A stretch of 64,000 nucleotides of DNA from Daedaleopsis sinensis (GCA_033807695.1 CM066308.1:992001-1056000), one strand, 5' to 3'. Counted from the first letter of the stretch, positions 45,250 through 57,463 are shown. The notes: a model not told the origin generated them from the letters alone. Numbers and translations: made by a program.

Positions 45250-46500
45250 TTGCTTCAATCTCTACAGTTATTAATATCAAAGGTTAGGCGGCCAGCGCAG
45301 CGCTCGAAATCTAGCACCGTGATGACCACTCTCCTCCTCGAACTCCTCCCACCATGCTTCGAGCTCTTAGCGGGATATCCCTTCTCCAATAATGTCACAG
45401 TCCAGCAACATGGCTGCAACCTGCGTACAGTACTTGTTATGCTCAACCAGTCCTTGGCGGACTCTGTGGCCTATTTTTCCGTGAGTTTTCTAGAACTGCT
45501 AGCTAGTCAACAGTTACCCCCCGGTACACGTGTACTCATTCGCGCAATGGCCTTGGAATTGTTGCGTCCTATGACTACCGGTGGCAAAATGACCGGTCGC
45601 GTCGACATTGTAGTCGTGGTCAAATGACGAACCGGCGGTCTCATGACGAGCCAGTTACTGGCGGTACCAATCACAAAATCACAAGGATGCAAGGGTGGGG
45701 ATTTGATGCCGACAGAACGTCAACACGATGCTGGAGCTCTGAGCGCGAGCACTCCTAGTACTCAGTACTCAACATCATGATAGTCGCGGACTTCGTGATC
45801 AAGTATATGCATGCACCATATCATATGTATATGTGTTACCTTACTCACGCAGTACTCAGGGTCAGTGGTCAGTATCATGGTACTTATGGCGCGCAAGTTG
45901 CAACTCAGAGGAGTCGGATCTAGTTTCTACGGCTGCGCTAATTTACCGTCATGGTGATCGGCGGGTTTACGCGTAAGGATTCGCACTCAGCATTGAATGT
46001 TGCCCGCTTCCCCGCACTTCCCCAGACTTCTCCACACGAGGTCAGTACATACTGGGTAATACCGCCGAGGTTCAGAGCGCTGATCGTGACAGGGCTCCCA
46101 AAACCCAACGATCTTCCTTGGGGCTCGGGACTGTCCCTGGCACTGAGCCTGAGGCCTGAGGCTCGGCATTCCTGTCCGTGCACCTGTGCCTATTCCTGCC
46201 AGGGCGACGTCGACTGTCGACGCAACTACTGACGCATCATCTCTTCATCAGGCCATTCATCTCAGTTTAGCCTGTGGTCTCAATGTGACCTCTGCGTTGC
46301 CGACACACGCTGTGCGGAGTCGTGTGATCTTCCAAGGACCTCCGCTTCCCAACCGCGTCCACTCCGCCTTCTCGTTGTATTCCCGTTCTTGCTTCCTCGC
46401 ACCCAGAGTATGTACCCGGTACGCGACTGTGCACCGGATGATCTTGGACCGAGTCCGAGCTGGCGTACCACGCTAACATTCCTCATCATCGGGTCACAGT
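45250..46500. other. Intergenic between tRNA-Leu and esterase C
   Basis: One leucine-rich open frame with ATG at 45322 to 45627 (about 101 codons) has no recognised motif and may be chance. Scattered copies of agtactcag occur around 45760-45860. Nothing else is supported. Confidence 0.4.
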
Positions 46501-46511
46501 TACGCGTCCTC

Positions 46512-46518
46512 ATAAATA
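46512..46518 (+). promoter_or_regulatory. TATA box of esterase C
   Basis: ataaata about 85 bp before the ATG at 46603, the same box and spacing as esterase B. Confidence 0.6.
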
Positions 46519-46602
46519 GGGCCAGCGAGGTGGTGGCACGATGAGGTCCTCCCGGCTCTGAACCCGTCTGTTCGTCTACGCTCAGTCGCACCCTGCCGCG
46601 AG

Positions 46603-49175
46603 ATGCTCGCCCGTCTGCTCTGCCTTCTCCCCCTCTTTGGGGTTGCGTTCGCGGCGCCGACGGATAAGCGCGCTCCCCCCACCGTGCAGCTCGATGAGGG
46701 AACGTTCATAGGCGCACCAGTCGGTGCCGTGAACAAGTTCCTCGGTATCCCCTTCGGCAAAGCACCGTACGTCCAATAAGCTAACCCGACCGGTGGAACC
46801 ACACTCACTCCCGTCTTGTGCAGCGTTGGGGACCTCCGATTCAACCTGCCTCAGCCCGTGGACCCCTATACGGGCACGCAGACGGTGACGTCGTACGGAC
46901 CAGCGTGCCCGCAGCAAGCCGTCGACCTCCCAATTCTCTCCGGTCTGGCGCAGGACGCGGTAGACTTCATCGTGAACGGGATCTACAACATCATCACCCC
47001 GTCCGATGAGGATTGTAAGGCTGTCGTGGTCCATGTGGTTCGCACTTCTTCGCTGACGGCATGCTTGGTAGGCCTGTCCATCAACGTCATTGTCCCTGCG
47101 GGCACGAAGCCAAACGCGAAGTTACCGGTTGCAGTCGTGAGTAATCACGTTCCGCCTGTTTCTGTGCTCTGCTATTTTTGAGTTTGGGGTCGGTTGTGTG
47201 CCAAGCTGACTTGAGCTTCGCTTCTAGTGGATTTTCGGAGGTTTGTCCAACGGAGCAGTCACTGTCCTCTTCGACCCTAACTCTTGCCCTGCAGGTGGGT
47301 TCGAAATCGGCGGCACGGACATGTGAGCGTCGTGCGACTGTCGTGGTTTCAAGTGGATATTGACCTGCCTCCTATCTCCGCCGCCAGCTACGATGGCGGA
47401 GGGATTGTCACGCGATCCGTTGAACTCGGAGAGCCCGTCGTCTACGTCAGCATGAACTATCGGTGAGACCTCGGATAATCTATCTCTCCCATTTGTTCAC
47501 TAACATACCTGACAGGGTGTCTGGTATGATTGAACCATTCTTATTATGCATTCACTCGTTCATACTGACGAATGGTTAGCGTATGGATTCCTAGCAAGCC
47601 AGGAAGTCAAGGAAGCTGGTGTCGGCAACCTCGGCTTGCAGGACCGTCAGTGAACCTTTCCCCACGGCTGTTCCACATGCGAAACTGACAGGCCCTTTTC
47701 GCCTCTGCAGAACGACTCGCGCTTCGATGGATCCAGAAGTACATCTCCGCGTTTGGTGGCGATCCCACGAAGGTAACCATGTACGTCGATTCTGCTTTCT
47801 ATCTTGAGTGGCGTCTGCTCTGTGTGCGTCTGTGGGTCCACGCCGCTGACCCTCGCTTCTACCATCGTTCCTATGCTGCCTCCCTACCTTCGCTACATCT
47901 CGCCTGCTTGTGCGCCGTGCACGTGGGTATGACAGCTGGGGCGAAAGTGCGGGTGCGATCTCCGTCGCACTCCAGATGATCACCAACGGCGGGAATACCG
48001 AGGGACTTTTCCGCGGCGCGTTCATGCAGTCCGGCTCGCCGATCCCTGTGGGCGACCTCAGCCATGGCCAGGGTGACTACGACGCGATTGTTGCGCAGAC
48101 GGGCTGCTCCGGCGCGGACGACACCCTGCAGTGCCTGCGGCACGTCCCGTTCGAGACGCTCAAGAAGGCGGTCGACAAGTCGCCCGGCATCTTCTCTTAT
48201 CAGGTTGGTACGATTTGATTGCCATGCGGGCGCGCGAAGATCACACACGCTTATGTGGCTCACGATAGGCACTGAAATTGACTTGGCTGCCGCGTATGGA
48301 TGGTGTCTTCTTTACCGATTGGCCACAAAAGCTTGTTCAGAAGGGAGAAGTCGCGAATATCCCCTTCGTGAGCGGGGTAGGCAAATCCCTGTCCCTGCTG
48401 TGTCATGCGCTCACCGCTACGCAGGACTGCGATGATGAGGGAACACTCTTCTCACTCTCCAATGCGAACGTTACGTATGTCCTGCTCTCTCACTACACTC
48501 TCATCGAAGCCGTCTCATCCTTGGACAGCACGGAGGAGCAGCTTCGGACGTATATCCACGACAATTTCATCCCTAATGTCGCAGATGCCGACATGGACAG
48601 CGCCCTCGAGCTTTACCCTGAAGATATCACCGAGGGCTCTCCGTTTGACACTGGCATCCTGAACGCACTCACGCCCGAGTTCAAGCGTATGGCGGCGATT
48701 CAAGGCGACCTCGTCTTCCAGGCTCCGCGTAGATTCTTCCTCGAGCAGAGGTCGGGCAAGCAGCCTACTTGGGCTTTCCGTACGTTTCACAGCTACCCTT
48801 CTGTTAATTGCGATCGCCTCAATTTTCATCACCAGTAAACAAGCGTCTCAAGGGCCTTCCCGCACTTGGATCAGTATGTTACTCTGCTTGAGCGGTGACC
48901 ATATAGCATTAATGACTGATCCTGTGGTTCAGGCCCACGGTACGGACATTTTGAATGTCTACGGTGGCGGCGACATGGCCGACTACCTCATCAACTTCGT
49001 CAACAACCTCGATCCGAACGGCAAGACGGGCATCTCCTGGCCCAAGTACACGACGAGCTCGCCCAAGCTGCTCACGTTCCTCGACGGGGCCACGCCGCTG
49101 ACGATCACGAACGACGACTTCCGCGTGGATGGGATGAACCTCCTCACGAAGCTCTCCCTCCAGTTCCCGCTGTGA
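46603..49175 (+). CDS. Type-B carboxylesterase/lipase C (secreted)
   Basis: Signal peptide MLARLLCLLPLFGVAFA then APTDKR. Exons in order: TVQLDEGTFIGAPVG and FLGIPFGKAP; GDLRFNLPQPVDPYTG to PSDEDC; LSINVIVPAGTKPNAKLPVAV; a 13-bp microexon (47228-47240) plus GGFEIGGTD forming the oxyanion-hole WIFGGGFEIGG; YDGGGIVTRSVELGEPVVYVSMNYR; AYGFLASQEVKEAGVGNLGLQD; LRWIQKYISAFGGDPTKVTM; the nucleophile WGESAGAISVALQM; ALKLTWLPRMDGVFF; CDDEGTLFSLSNANVT with the acid; EEQLRTYIHDNFIP to GKQPTWAF; NKRLKGLPALGS; AHGTDILNVYGGGDM with the histidine; end SLQFPL. Complete triad. It converges with kinase 3 (514 bp between stops), mirroring kinase 2/esterase A. Confidence 0.88.
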
Positions 49176-49689
49176 GTTTTGAGCGGGCCCGACGTCCCAA
49201 ACTGTATGATTGGTATCTTGCGATCGCGTGACACCATCAGTTACGATTTCTGAAGATGCACATTCGCCTACGAACTTGCATCTGGAGTTTGCGTTTTTGT
49301 ATTATTATGTATCAGCTTGCTCTTTCCAGCGTCAGATACTATTCACTGTCTCGATCGTATAGCGTTGCGAGTCGAATATTTGGCAACGCGGGTGCGCGCG
49401 CCCGCGGCGGTGGTCTTCTCAACAGCATCATTTCGACGGGTATCGAGAGTTTATTACCCCGGTGCCAACTTACTACCCGTGGTCGTGATACGCGTGTTCA
49501 GCTCCATGCCACACTCGAGTATGAATCTCGACTTCTGTTCGTGCAATATGGTTGTGTGAACGTGATGTGATACAGGGTACTAGTTGGAAGTACTATGTAT
49601 CATGCAGATGACGATGCCTGCATCGTCAAAAGACTGACAGTAAGGACTGTGTGAGTGATATGTCTGACTCCAAAACTCTGATCTTAGCC

Positions 49690-50927
49690 TCAAGCCGACG
49701 TCCTCCTCGTCAGGCGCGCAACAAGCGACCTCACACGCTCCCCGAGAAGCTTCTTCCCGCCGTCGCCCTTGAAGACAACACTGCCCTCAGGGGTGACGAC
49801 CATCGGCGTCGCTTTCCCAGATGAGCCAGACGAGCTGCACGAACGCTCTGCGCATATCTTCGTCTGCTGCTTCTCGAGCTGGCGTGCACGCGTGTTCGGG
49901 GCAAAGTCCAGAATCTGGATCTCGAGCTCGTCAGCCGCGGTCGAGCGCATCTCGTTGCTGATGAGCGCGACACACCCGGCCTCACGGCTCTCGCCCGCGG
50001 GCAGATGGAACGCGTCGAGCTCCTCGACCATGCGGCGCGCGGCGGAGATGCTCGCGCGGATGTGCGGGTTCGCACGGAGCAGGCGGCGGATGATTCTGTT
50101 CGCGCCCGGGGTGATGGGTAGATGGGTGAGGAGGAACGACGGGTCTGCGACGAATTTGGCGTAGAGCTCGTTCTTGCGGACCGCGCGCGTCCAAGGCATG
50201 ATCGCGCTGACCATGTTGAGCAGGATGAGGCCAAGGGCCCATATATCGGTCTGTCTGCCTGAGCGGCCTCCCGTTGTGTCCTTGCTAAGACATTCTGCAA
50301 GCACAGTGTTAGTGAAACAACTCTTTGAGACATATATGGGATGGGGGAGAACGTACCAGGGGGCATGTAGGCAGGAGTACCACAGCCGTGGTCGTACACC
50401 TCCATGTCACTCGCGAGACCGAAGTCTGCGATGAACAGCTCGGAGCCGTCCTCGTTGACAAGGATGTTCGCCGGCTTCAAGTCTCGGTGGTATACGCCCT
50501 TGGCGTGCATGTATTCGACGGCGTCGAGGAGAGCAAGGTACGCCTTGCGGAGCTTCAGCTCGTCACTGTATGATTTTCCGCCGTGCGCAGCGAGGAATTC
50601 TGCGAGATCGCCGCCGGGGCAATAGTCCAGGACGAAGACGAAGAACGTCCCATCTTCGTACCCGTCGTGGAGGGTGACGATGTTCGGGTGTCCCGAAACG
50701 CGCTTGTGGAGGGCCATTTCGGTGCGGACAGAATCGAGCCCGGATTGTCCGAGGCCCTCCTTGCTCACAAGCTTGATAGCTCGGGCGGCTTCGCGAGGGG
50801 GAGCTTGGAGGTCGACGGCCCCATAGACGACGCCGAAAGACCCGGACCCAAGGATTCGGATGAGCTCGTAACGGTGGCTGAGGGTAGTGCCCGAGAGATT
50901 GGGCATCTTGGAAGAGGCAGAAGGCAT
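49690..50927 (-). CDS. Ran1-like serine/threonine protein kinase 3
   Basis: Exons 50357-50927 and 49690-50294 with a 62-bp intron at the same PPE codon and phase as kinases 1 and 2. Starts MPSASSKMPNLSG, then YELIRILGSGSFGVVYGAVD, ATP lysine in ARAIKLVSK, HPNIVTLHDGYED, DYCPGGDLAEFLAAHGG, catalytic loop YHRDLKPANILV, IADFGLA, CGTPAYMPPEC, DIWALGLILLNMVSAIMPW, and the C-lobe ANRIIRRLLRANPHIRAS. The tail holds SSSGSSGKATPMVVTPEGSVVF and a basic end (RVRSLVARLTRRTSA), similar in style to both other kinases. All catalytic residues are present. MVVTP is shared with kinase 1, so the three genes are clear paralogs. Neighbour of esterase C in convergent orientation. Confidence 0.87.
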
Positions 50928-51028
50928 GGCAAGAATGAGAAGAAGAATAGAGTGAAGGACAGTAAGGGGTGCGTTCTCCAGGAACGATGCGTGGGGGAAT
51001 GAGTATCCCAGGGATAATCCTCACCGAC

Positions 51029-51036
51029 CTTATAAG
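51029..51036 (-). promoter_or_regulatory. TATA box of kinase 3
   Basis: cttataag (palindromic, so readable on the minus strand) about 102 bp before the ATG. Confidence 0.45.
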
Positions 51037-51344
51037 TTTCAGTAGCGGATGTGCTGCAGGGGTAGTGCGATTCCCGCATCTCAAGTCGTAGGCCGAACCA
51101 TGAGTTGCGGCTCGGACCTGGCGCTGTTTGGACAGCGGCTCGTCCTGCTATGGTAAGTAGTTACGGATGAGACGGAACGGACTTCTGCGTGGGGAATAAC
51201 GCCTTGAGGGCCGGTTGTGATCAGAACTAACGGGTCAAATCGAGCACACAAGTCTGTCGGACCGCGTGCGGAACATTACGAATGCCGCTGCTCACGCTGA
51301 TAGACTGGGTGGAGAGAGGATACGACACGGATGAACGGCTACTC

Positions 51345-53626
51345 TCAGGCGTCGATGTTGCATGCTCCCGGCCTCAGCGCACACCACAGCGGTTGTAGCG
51401 GGATGGCTTGCACGCCTCTCTGTTTCATCCGGAACGCGACGTCGTGGAGGCGCGGAAGCGCCGCGTTTAGGTCGCCTCCCGGTCCCGACCAGAACACCTC
51501 CGCGGAGGCAGCGGCGCGGGGCCACACAATTGAGTCGAGATTTTCGGGACCTGACTGTTCGGCCCAGAGAAGTTGTTGCCCTGTGCGGGGCGGTGTGAGC
51601 CAAACCACTATGTGCGTCTGCGTTATTTGGCGAGGTTCTCATACATACCCCCGAGAATGAGATGCGCTTGGGATTTCGAGATGTTCACTTGAGGATCATA
51701 TGTATATGCCTGTAGCCAGTGTGTGTGAATCGTGATGCGATGGGGGACAAATCAAAAATCAAGACCTTCTGCCATGTTTTGAACGGATCGCACCAGCTGG
51801 TCCTATAATGTCGAATTACATGAGCAAGCACCTTGACATGGATGGAACGGACAAATACCCAGCCGCGTCATGTCCCAGCCATTGACCACCACCGCAGTCC
51901 TAGTGAACGTCAGTCTTAGGACTTCGGACGATTCCTGAGCCACCAGCACGCTCGTACCAAATAGAAGTAATCCGATGGACTCTGCACAATTCTGAAGTTC
52001 TTCTCCGCGACCTTCGCGGCATTCATAGACGACAGCCAGACCCTGCGCAGATACGATCAACGAATCGCAGAAGACCGAAGGAGTCGCGTCGTCTTACAAC
52101 ACCACAGTCTCGTTTGATAATGTCACGTCATGGTTGAGGACCATCTCTTCCCAAACGGCAGGCGTCTTTCCCTCATGCATAATTGCGGCATGCGTCTTCT
52201 GCGTGAAGACATCAAGCGCCTCCTCGATCGTGCGTCCACTGGCCTTCAAATCGGCCTGCGTGTCTGGATCTTGCGCGTAGCATCTCAGGTTGACCTCGTC
52301 TCCACCAGTACTCATAAGCGTCGAAGGGAGCATCCGAGCAACAGCCGAGAGTAGTTCCGCCGTAAATCTTGTCGTGGTGGTCGATGCGAGACGGAGCTGG
52401 CCGGACGGAGGTTCTGTAGTAAGTTTAGCTACGGCATGGACGTAGGACGAAGTGTGTGCTGACCTGCAGCAAAGCTTTTCCAAGGAGAAGCCTCGGAACA
52501 GGCTATGTGCTCTGGAAACGCGGTGGATATGATATCGGTGTGCCCAGGAATATCAATCTCCTGTACAATATGTCGGCATCGTCTCTAGAGTCCCAATGAA
52601 GTGCGACTCACGACCATCACATCGATGCCTCGCTGTTGGTAGACACAACGAACGTGAACCCATCTCACAGTGTAGGTCAAAGGAGTAGCTCACTGCTCCA
52701 GCATAGTCCACGATGTCTTGTACATCATTCGAGGTGTAGACCATGGAAAGGTCATAAGCGCCTTTGTTGGCAAGCTCAGTAAACCCCGGGACCTCGAGGG
52801 GGAAGCTCTGGCTGTCTACAACGTGCCAGTGGAATTGGCTCATCTGAAGCAAACGCAAGTAAAGCTCACAGCATGCGACCTTCGAGATGAATATCATACC
52901 TTAACCATACTCATCGCGTCAAGCGTACGCTTGATGTCAGAGACCGGGAAACTGTATTTGTGACGCGTGAGAGATTAGCAGGGGGGATGCAGACGATGAA
53001 CACTGACAAGTTACGCGACGTGTCGAGCATGAATCCGCGCCATGGCTGAGCAAACCTCAGCGTCATTCACACGAGGACAACCTGAACAGTTCGTAACTCA
53101 CGTATGCAGGAGAGTCAACGATGGAGATCGGGGCTTCCAGAGTGTAGATCCGGCCGAGCCAGTGATACCACAGCTGCTCAAATGTCGTCAGACCGCGATA
53201 GAGGCCCAAAGTCGAGTTCGCCGAAAGCAGCGCCCCCGAGCCGTCCGCAGGAACAACGAGCGTGTACTCTTCGCGTCGCGACTCGATCGCGAGTCTCGCT
53301 TCTGTCGCAATAGTGCGTGAAATTGCCCCAGGGGTAAGCGATACTTGGAGCAATGACAGCGACTTCGCGTGTATTATCGCGTTGCGGTCGCCCAGACCCC
53401 GCCCAACGACGAGACGTCCTAGTTTGTCGTTTCTTAGGTGAAACTTTGTGCGCGTGACCGCGTCCATAAGGTCTTGTGGTGCATCTTGTATGTTGAGGTG
53501 AATGTCGAAGTCCGGTGAGAGCCTCAAGGCGACGTTGCCTTTTGACAGGGAACCGGGGAGTGGCCACATTCCAAACACGCCGCTTGAAACAGATGAGATC
53601 ACGAGCAGAAATGTTACGGCCTTCAT
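51345..53626 (-). CDS. GH20 beta-N-acetylhexosaminidase 1 (secreted)
   Basis: Signal peptide MKAVTFLLVISSVSSGVFG, then MWPLPGSL typical of the GH20 N-terminal domain, KLGRLVVGRGLGD, EEYTLVVPADGSGALLSANSTLGLYRGLTTFEQLWY, PWRGFMLDTSRN, FPVSDIKRTLDAMSMVK, MSQFHWHVVDSQSFPL, RGIDVMV, EIDIPGHT, PPSGQLRLAS, and the catalytic Asp-Glu pair in MSTGGDEVN. Later exons: KTPAVWEEMV, VWLSSMNAAKVAEKNF, SDYFYL-DCGGGQWLGHD, TSWCDPFKTWQK, AYTYDPQVNISKSQAHL, GQQLLWAEQSGPENLDSIVWPRAAASAEVFWSG and LQPLWCALRPGACNIDA. Many small introns make it look broken at first, but the frame can be followed throughout. It removes terminal GlcNAc from chitin fragments and glycans. Closely related to hexosaminidase 2. Confidence 0.85.
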
Positions 53627-54098
53627 CTCGTACGGGATATCGAGGTGAGCTGAGTAGTCAAAACATGAACAAAGATCCCCATTCTACAAAACATGTGCTC
53701 ACGGGTTGGACTATGTCACTCAGGTGGTGGTAGTAGTACTTAGGAGGATCGAGTCGTTGCGCGCTTCCTGAACGTTGGAGGTGACACGTGCCTCTTCACA
53801 ATTCGCACGGTACTTCAAGCGCTCTCTCAGATCCAGATCTTAGCAACTAGTACTTCTGGCGTTAGTATGAAGCATACGAACTGAGTCTAAATCTACAGAA
53901 GTGACAGTTTATCAGCAGCCCATACCTAGTCTTACATTGGGGAATACGCCGGGGCATGCGATTAGCTAATGACCTTCGGCCGCTTCTCACCCATGATCAT
54001 AGTATTATGCCTCGCAATCTCACGCCAAGTTGGAGCAACATAAATGAGCCGCTATACTGACCCCCATTTATTGAATAGTATCACCCGCTCCTCTAAGT

Positions 54099-55880
54099 TC
54101 AACAACTCGATTGTGCAGTCTTGAACTGACTACCCTCCTGAAAAGCCCTCACGATCTCCCAAAGTCGCAAGACACCTGATCCCATCACTGGTTCATGCAC
54201 TGTGTAGATCGTGATGTTAGGGAATAGGCGATCGACGAGCAAGGCGACAGCCTCCATGTTATCTGCCTCGACATTGTCGACTCGAAGCGACTCCAGTTCG
54301 TGGCCGACCACCGGGAGGTTATACGTCTCAACGGAAAGAGAGCCATGGAACGCCAACCGGGGAAGGAAGAGCGAGTTCAAGGACGGGCAGCGAGCCGCAA
54401 GGATGACGAGGCCCGTCATCCCAGGATCTGAGACGTCACTCCCATGGGGGCGTGTGTCGGGGTGACTGGGTGGGACGCTAAGCCTTACTGACAGGTGCAA
54501 TTGCACGAGGCGCGGCCACGCCATGGCTATTGTGCTAAGATCTGCGTCGGTGATGGTGACTTGACTGACCGGTACCATGGCTCCCAGCGAGAACTGCGTC
54601 AAGGTGCCAATGTCGAGGAGGGGCTCAATCATGTGGGAGATGGATTGAGGAGTATCGCTTGGAGAGCTGACCTGGACGCCGGCGGGTGCTCGTGCCCACG
54701 TACAAGTCAGTCGTTGTAAGGCGGGTAATTGGCGGGCCCATATCGCACAGGTCTCGCGGAATGCGTGAGGGGAGTGAGAGGGATAGTTCAGGACCCTAAG
54801 CTCAACGAGCCGCGGTGACGCGAAGAAGTCGTAGAGATGATCCCTTTCGGGGTGTTGGGAGATGCTCATGATCTCCAAATTGTGGAAGCCTGGGGCAGGT
54901 GGACTGATTGGACGAGAGAAGGTGACGTTGCCATATAAACGTAGCTTGTTCAAATTAGGGAGGGAAGAAAGCGTCTGGAGTGTGCCAATGTCAACCTCGT
55001 CCTGGGATCCTGTGGCGAATCGACGAAGGTACTGCAGTTGAGAGAGGGTTGAAGATAGGCGTGCCATTGAGAGTTGCCTGGTACTGAGTGAAATTGATTT
55101 GAGATTGGGTACCAGGGAGAATACCGTGGAGAGCAGAACACGAAAGGATGTTTCCAGATCTCGGAGAACGTCGGAGTTCTGAGCGACTGTGAATTTGGAG
55201 GGTATGTAGACATCGATGTCGAGGCCCTGCAAGTTGCACGGTATGATGTGTAGAATCTCGATGGAAGCTGGAGAGCTCCACGTGTAATGCAGCTCACGCA
55301 GATTGGGGAGTAGCGGTCCCCCACCAGTGACGCGTGCGACATAGATCAATGTCGAGGGTGCAATGATTCTCAAGGGATAGTCGATATCGGCCCTCGTGCC
55401 CCAGGAATTATAGCCCAGATAGCGAATATGAGAGGCATGTGCTGTGAACCTGTCCAAGTCGCTGTCAGAGGCCCCGTTGGCTAACATCTGGGAATGAAAG
55501 ACAAGTTGCCACACCAATCAGTCAGACGATTGCAACGAAACAGCTGCCCTTGTACATACCCACATCTCGTCCTTGTTTTCCCCAGTACTATACTCTGTCG
55601 CCTTTGTGAAGGACGGAAGAAGTGCGAATAAAGGCAGCAGATTCTCGAATCTACGCCATAAGACCCGAGTGGCAGGGAGATAGAACACCTTGCAAACACG
55701 CGCCAATCGTGCCAATGAGGGTCGCTTCACCCAACGGAAATCTTCATCATAGTCATCGTCTGCGTCAAACTCTTCGAAGATGTCGTCTAATATGTCGTGG
55801 TTCAGAAGAGCACGGTGTCGAGTTCCTGACATGCTCGAAGTAAGGAGATGGCGACCAGGAGGAGAACATGCCATGATCAT
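54099..55880 (-). CDS. F-box/LRR-like protein
   Basis: Two exons, 55560-55880 and 54099-55487, with a 72-bp intron. The N-terminal part TRHRALLNHDILDDIFEEFDAD, then SLARLARVCKVFYLPATRVLWRRFENLLPLF, is the usual basidiomycete F-box, which docks substrates to SCF ubiquitin ligases through Skp1. The remaining about 480 residues contain irregular leucine-rich segments (LPNLRELHYTW, LVPNLKSISLSTRQL, LQYLRRFATG, LPNLNKLRLYG, PRLVELRVLNYPS, LPALQRLTCTWA, WPRLVQLHLSVRL, CPSLNSLFLPRLAF, HELESLRVDNVE), likely an LRR substrate-binding arc. Such genes are very numerous and fast-evolving in Agaricomycetes. The start may be MSGTRHRALL at about 55832 rather than the first ATG. Confidence 0.75.
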
Positions 55881-56184
55881 CGATATCTACTTAACAAGTT
55901 ACATGGCAATGAGCGCTAGGTTACGTCATCAGCGCTTCAACGCGATACCGGCGTCACCAGCACGTATCCCCGCTTTCTATTATGTATGTCGTTAGCAGCC
56001 GACGGTCTGGGATGCACAATTGAGACTTGTACGAGTCGAAGATCTCACGATGGCTAACATATTTCAACCTCATTATCATGAAGACCTCAGGTCCATGTCT
56101 CGACTTCGGACGAACCTGCGAGCCCACTGGAGCTTTACGACTCCGAGAGCATGAGTGAGGAAAGGTCGCACCTTCCGCCCACGA

Positions 56185-56333
56185 CCCATACGACGAGCAA
56201 CGAGGGGACGGAAGCGCCGCGTCCGAGTCGCCCCCGGGACCAGACCAGAACACCTCCACCGAGGTCGCGGCGCGTGGCCAGACGATGGAGCCCAGTTCTC
56301 TGAACCGGACTGTTCCATCCAAGCAGTTACTGG
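56185..56333 (-). pseudogene. Fragment of a GH20 hexosaminidase (last exon)
   Basis: About 145 bp closely match the last exon of hexosaminidase 2: the stretch for EQSG, then IVWPRAATSVEVFWSGPGGDSDAALP. A one-base loss just before the IVWPRA codons breaks the frame, and similarity stops after the DAALP codons. No upstream GH20 exons are present, so this is a copied or left-over fragment, not a gene. Confidence 0.85.
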
Positions 56334-56614
56334 CCGCGAGACATGCGCGGGACTCGATCGTAATCCACTTCGCGCGCTCGGCTGCTCAGCTCATAGTGAT
56401 ATGTGACAAGATCTTGATGCAGAACACGCGCCATGGGTTTCCGTAGAGGCCGAGACGGGGCGCTGATGAGCAGCTATACTGGTTGAATGGGACTTGACTG
56501 TCTCTAGAGCGACCATGACATGAATCGACTATGAGGATATTGATGGTCAATGCAAATCGTGAGCGTATACCTGGTAGATACGATACGACATACTATGTCT
56601 AAATTTCTTTCGAC

Positions 56615-57463
56615 TCACGACATTGAAACAAGGGTTTTACGTCGGGCAGATTCAACAGCGGCCAAGAGCTCTGGATGCTCGGCGATGTTGCTCAATACAC
56701 CAGTGTCTGTTTCGTCGCTGACAAGAGCTCGCAATTTGGCAGCCGAAAGAACGAGTGGATGAGAGACAGCCCATTGCCTGCGAGGGAGAATAAGAATGTA
56801 TGTCATCACGAGACGGATGCCGACGTACAAGATCGCCTGCTCCTGGGCCTCTGCCTCGCGCACTCGTTCGAACCGCCTCAGCAGCCTCGCCCAACACGCG
56901 CGTGCCCACAGTTCTGAGCGCGGTCCCGGAGCAGGCACGTCGTTGTCATCGAGGTAAGCAAACGCGGCCGAGAACATGGCGAGGGCCTCCTCCTCCTTCC
57001 CGGGGACGTTGTGGATGGCAACGGCAAGGAAGAGCTCGGGCGCGACGTCCCTCTTCGCGCCCTTGGCCTGCGCGTACCGCAGCACCTCGCGCAGGCAAGG
57101 TTCTGCCTCGGATATCCGACACGGCACGGAGTACTGCGAGTCTTAGGTCAGACTGGTCTGCTGTCGGCGACGGATGAGGGAGGTACGTAGCAGCTCAAAC
57201 CTGTCCGCGACACTCACCCGATAGAACTGCGCGAGCTGCCAGTAGCATTTGTCGAGGTACGCGGCGACCCGCTCCTCGACCTGCGGCGAGGTCGTGTCCT
57301 TGGCCTTCAGGACGCCCAGCTCGCGGCGCTGGGCTTCAGAGCCTTCGCGCACTTCCGCGATGTGGCCTTGGAGGATGTTGACGGCATTTCGCTGCTGCTC
57401 GGGGTCGAAGTACTCTTCAAATGCGACGCGGAAGTTGCTGGTCAAGAAGTGTTTCGGTGCCAT
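56615..57463 (-). CDS. Hypothetical helical protein (TPR/CSN-like repeats)
   Basis: Three exons with introns at about 57133-57216 and 56764-56814. Starts MAPKHFLTSNFRVAFEEYFDPEQQRNAVNILQGHIAEV, continues VEERVAAYLDKCYWQLAQFYR, YSVPCRISEAEPCLREVLRYAQ, DVAPELFLAVAIHNVPGKEEEALAMFSAAFAYLDD, WARACWARLLRRFERVREAEAQEQAIL and ends with SHPLVLSAAKLRALVSDETDTG and a short helical tail. The pairs of amphipathic helices and the EEALAMFSAAFAYL pattern look like tetratricopeptide-style repeats, but no named family is recognised. About 250 residues. It shares a 384-bp divergent promoter region with hexosaminidase 2. Confidence 0.6.

Noticed and set aside
49769..50573. Long frames on the plus strand opposite kinase 3
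   Set aside because: They are antisense shadows of kinase exons; the minus strand has the full set of kinase motifs.
51345..53626. Hexosaminidase 1 as a pseudogene
   Set aside because: It first looked broken between 51640 and 52100, but short GT-AG introns restore a full frame with all GH20 motifs.
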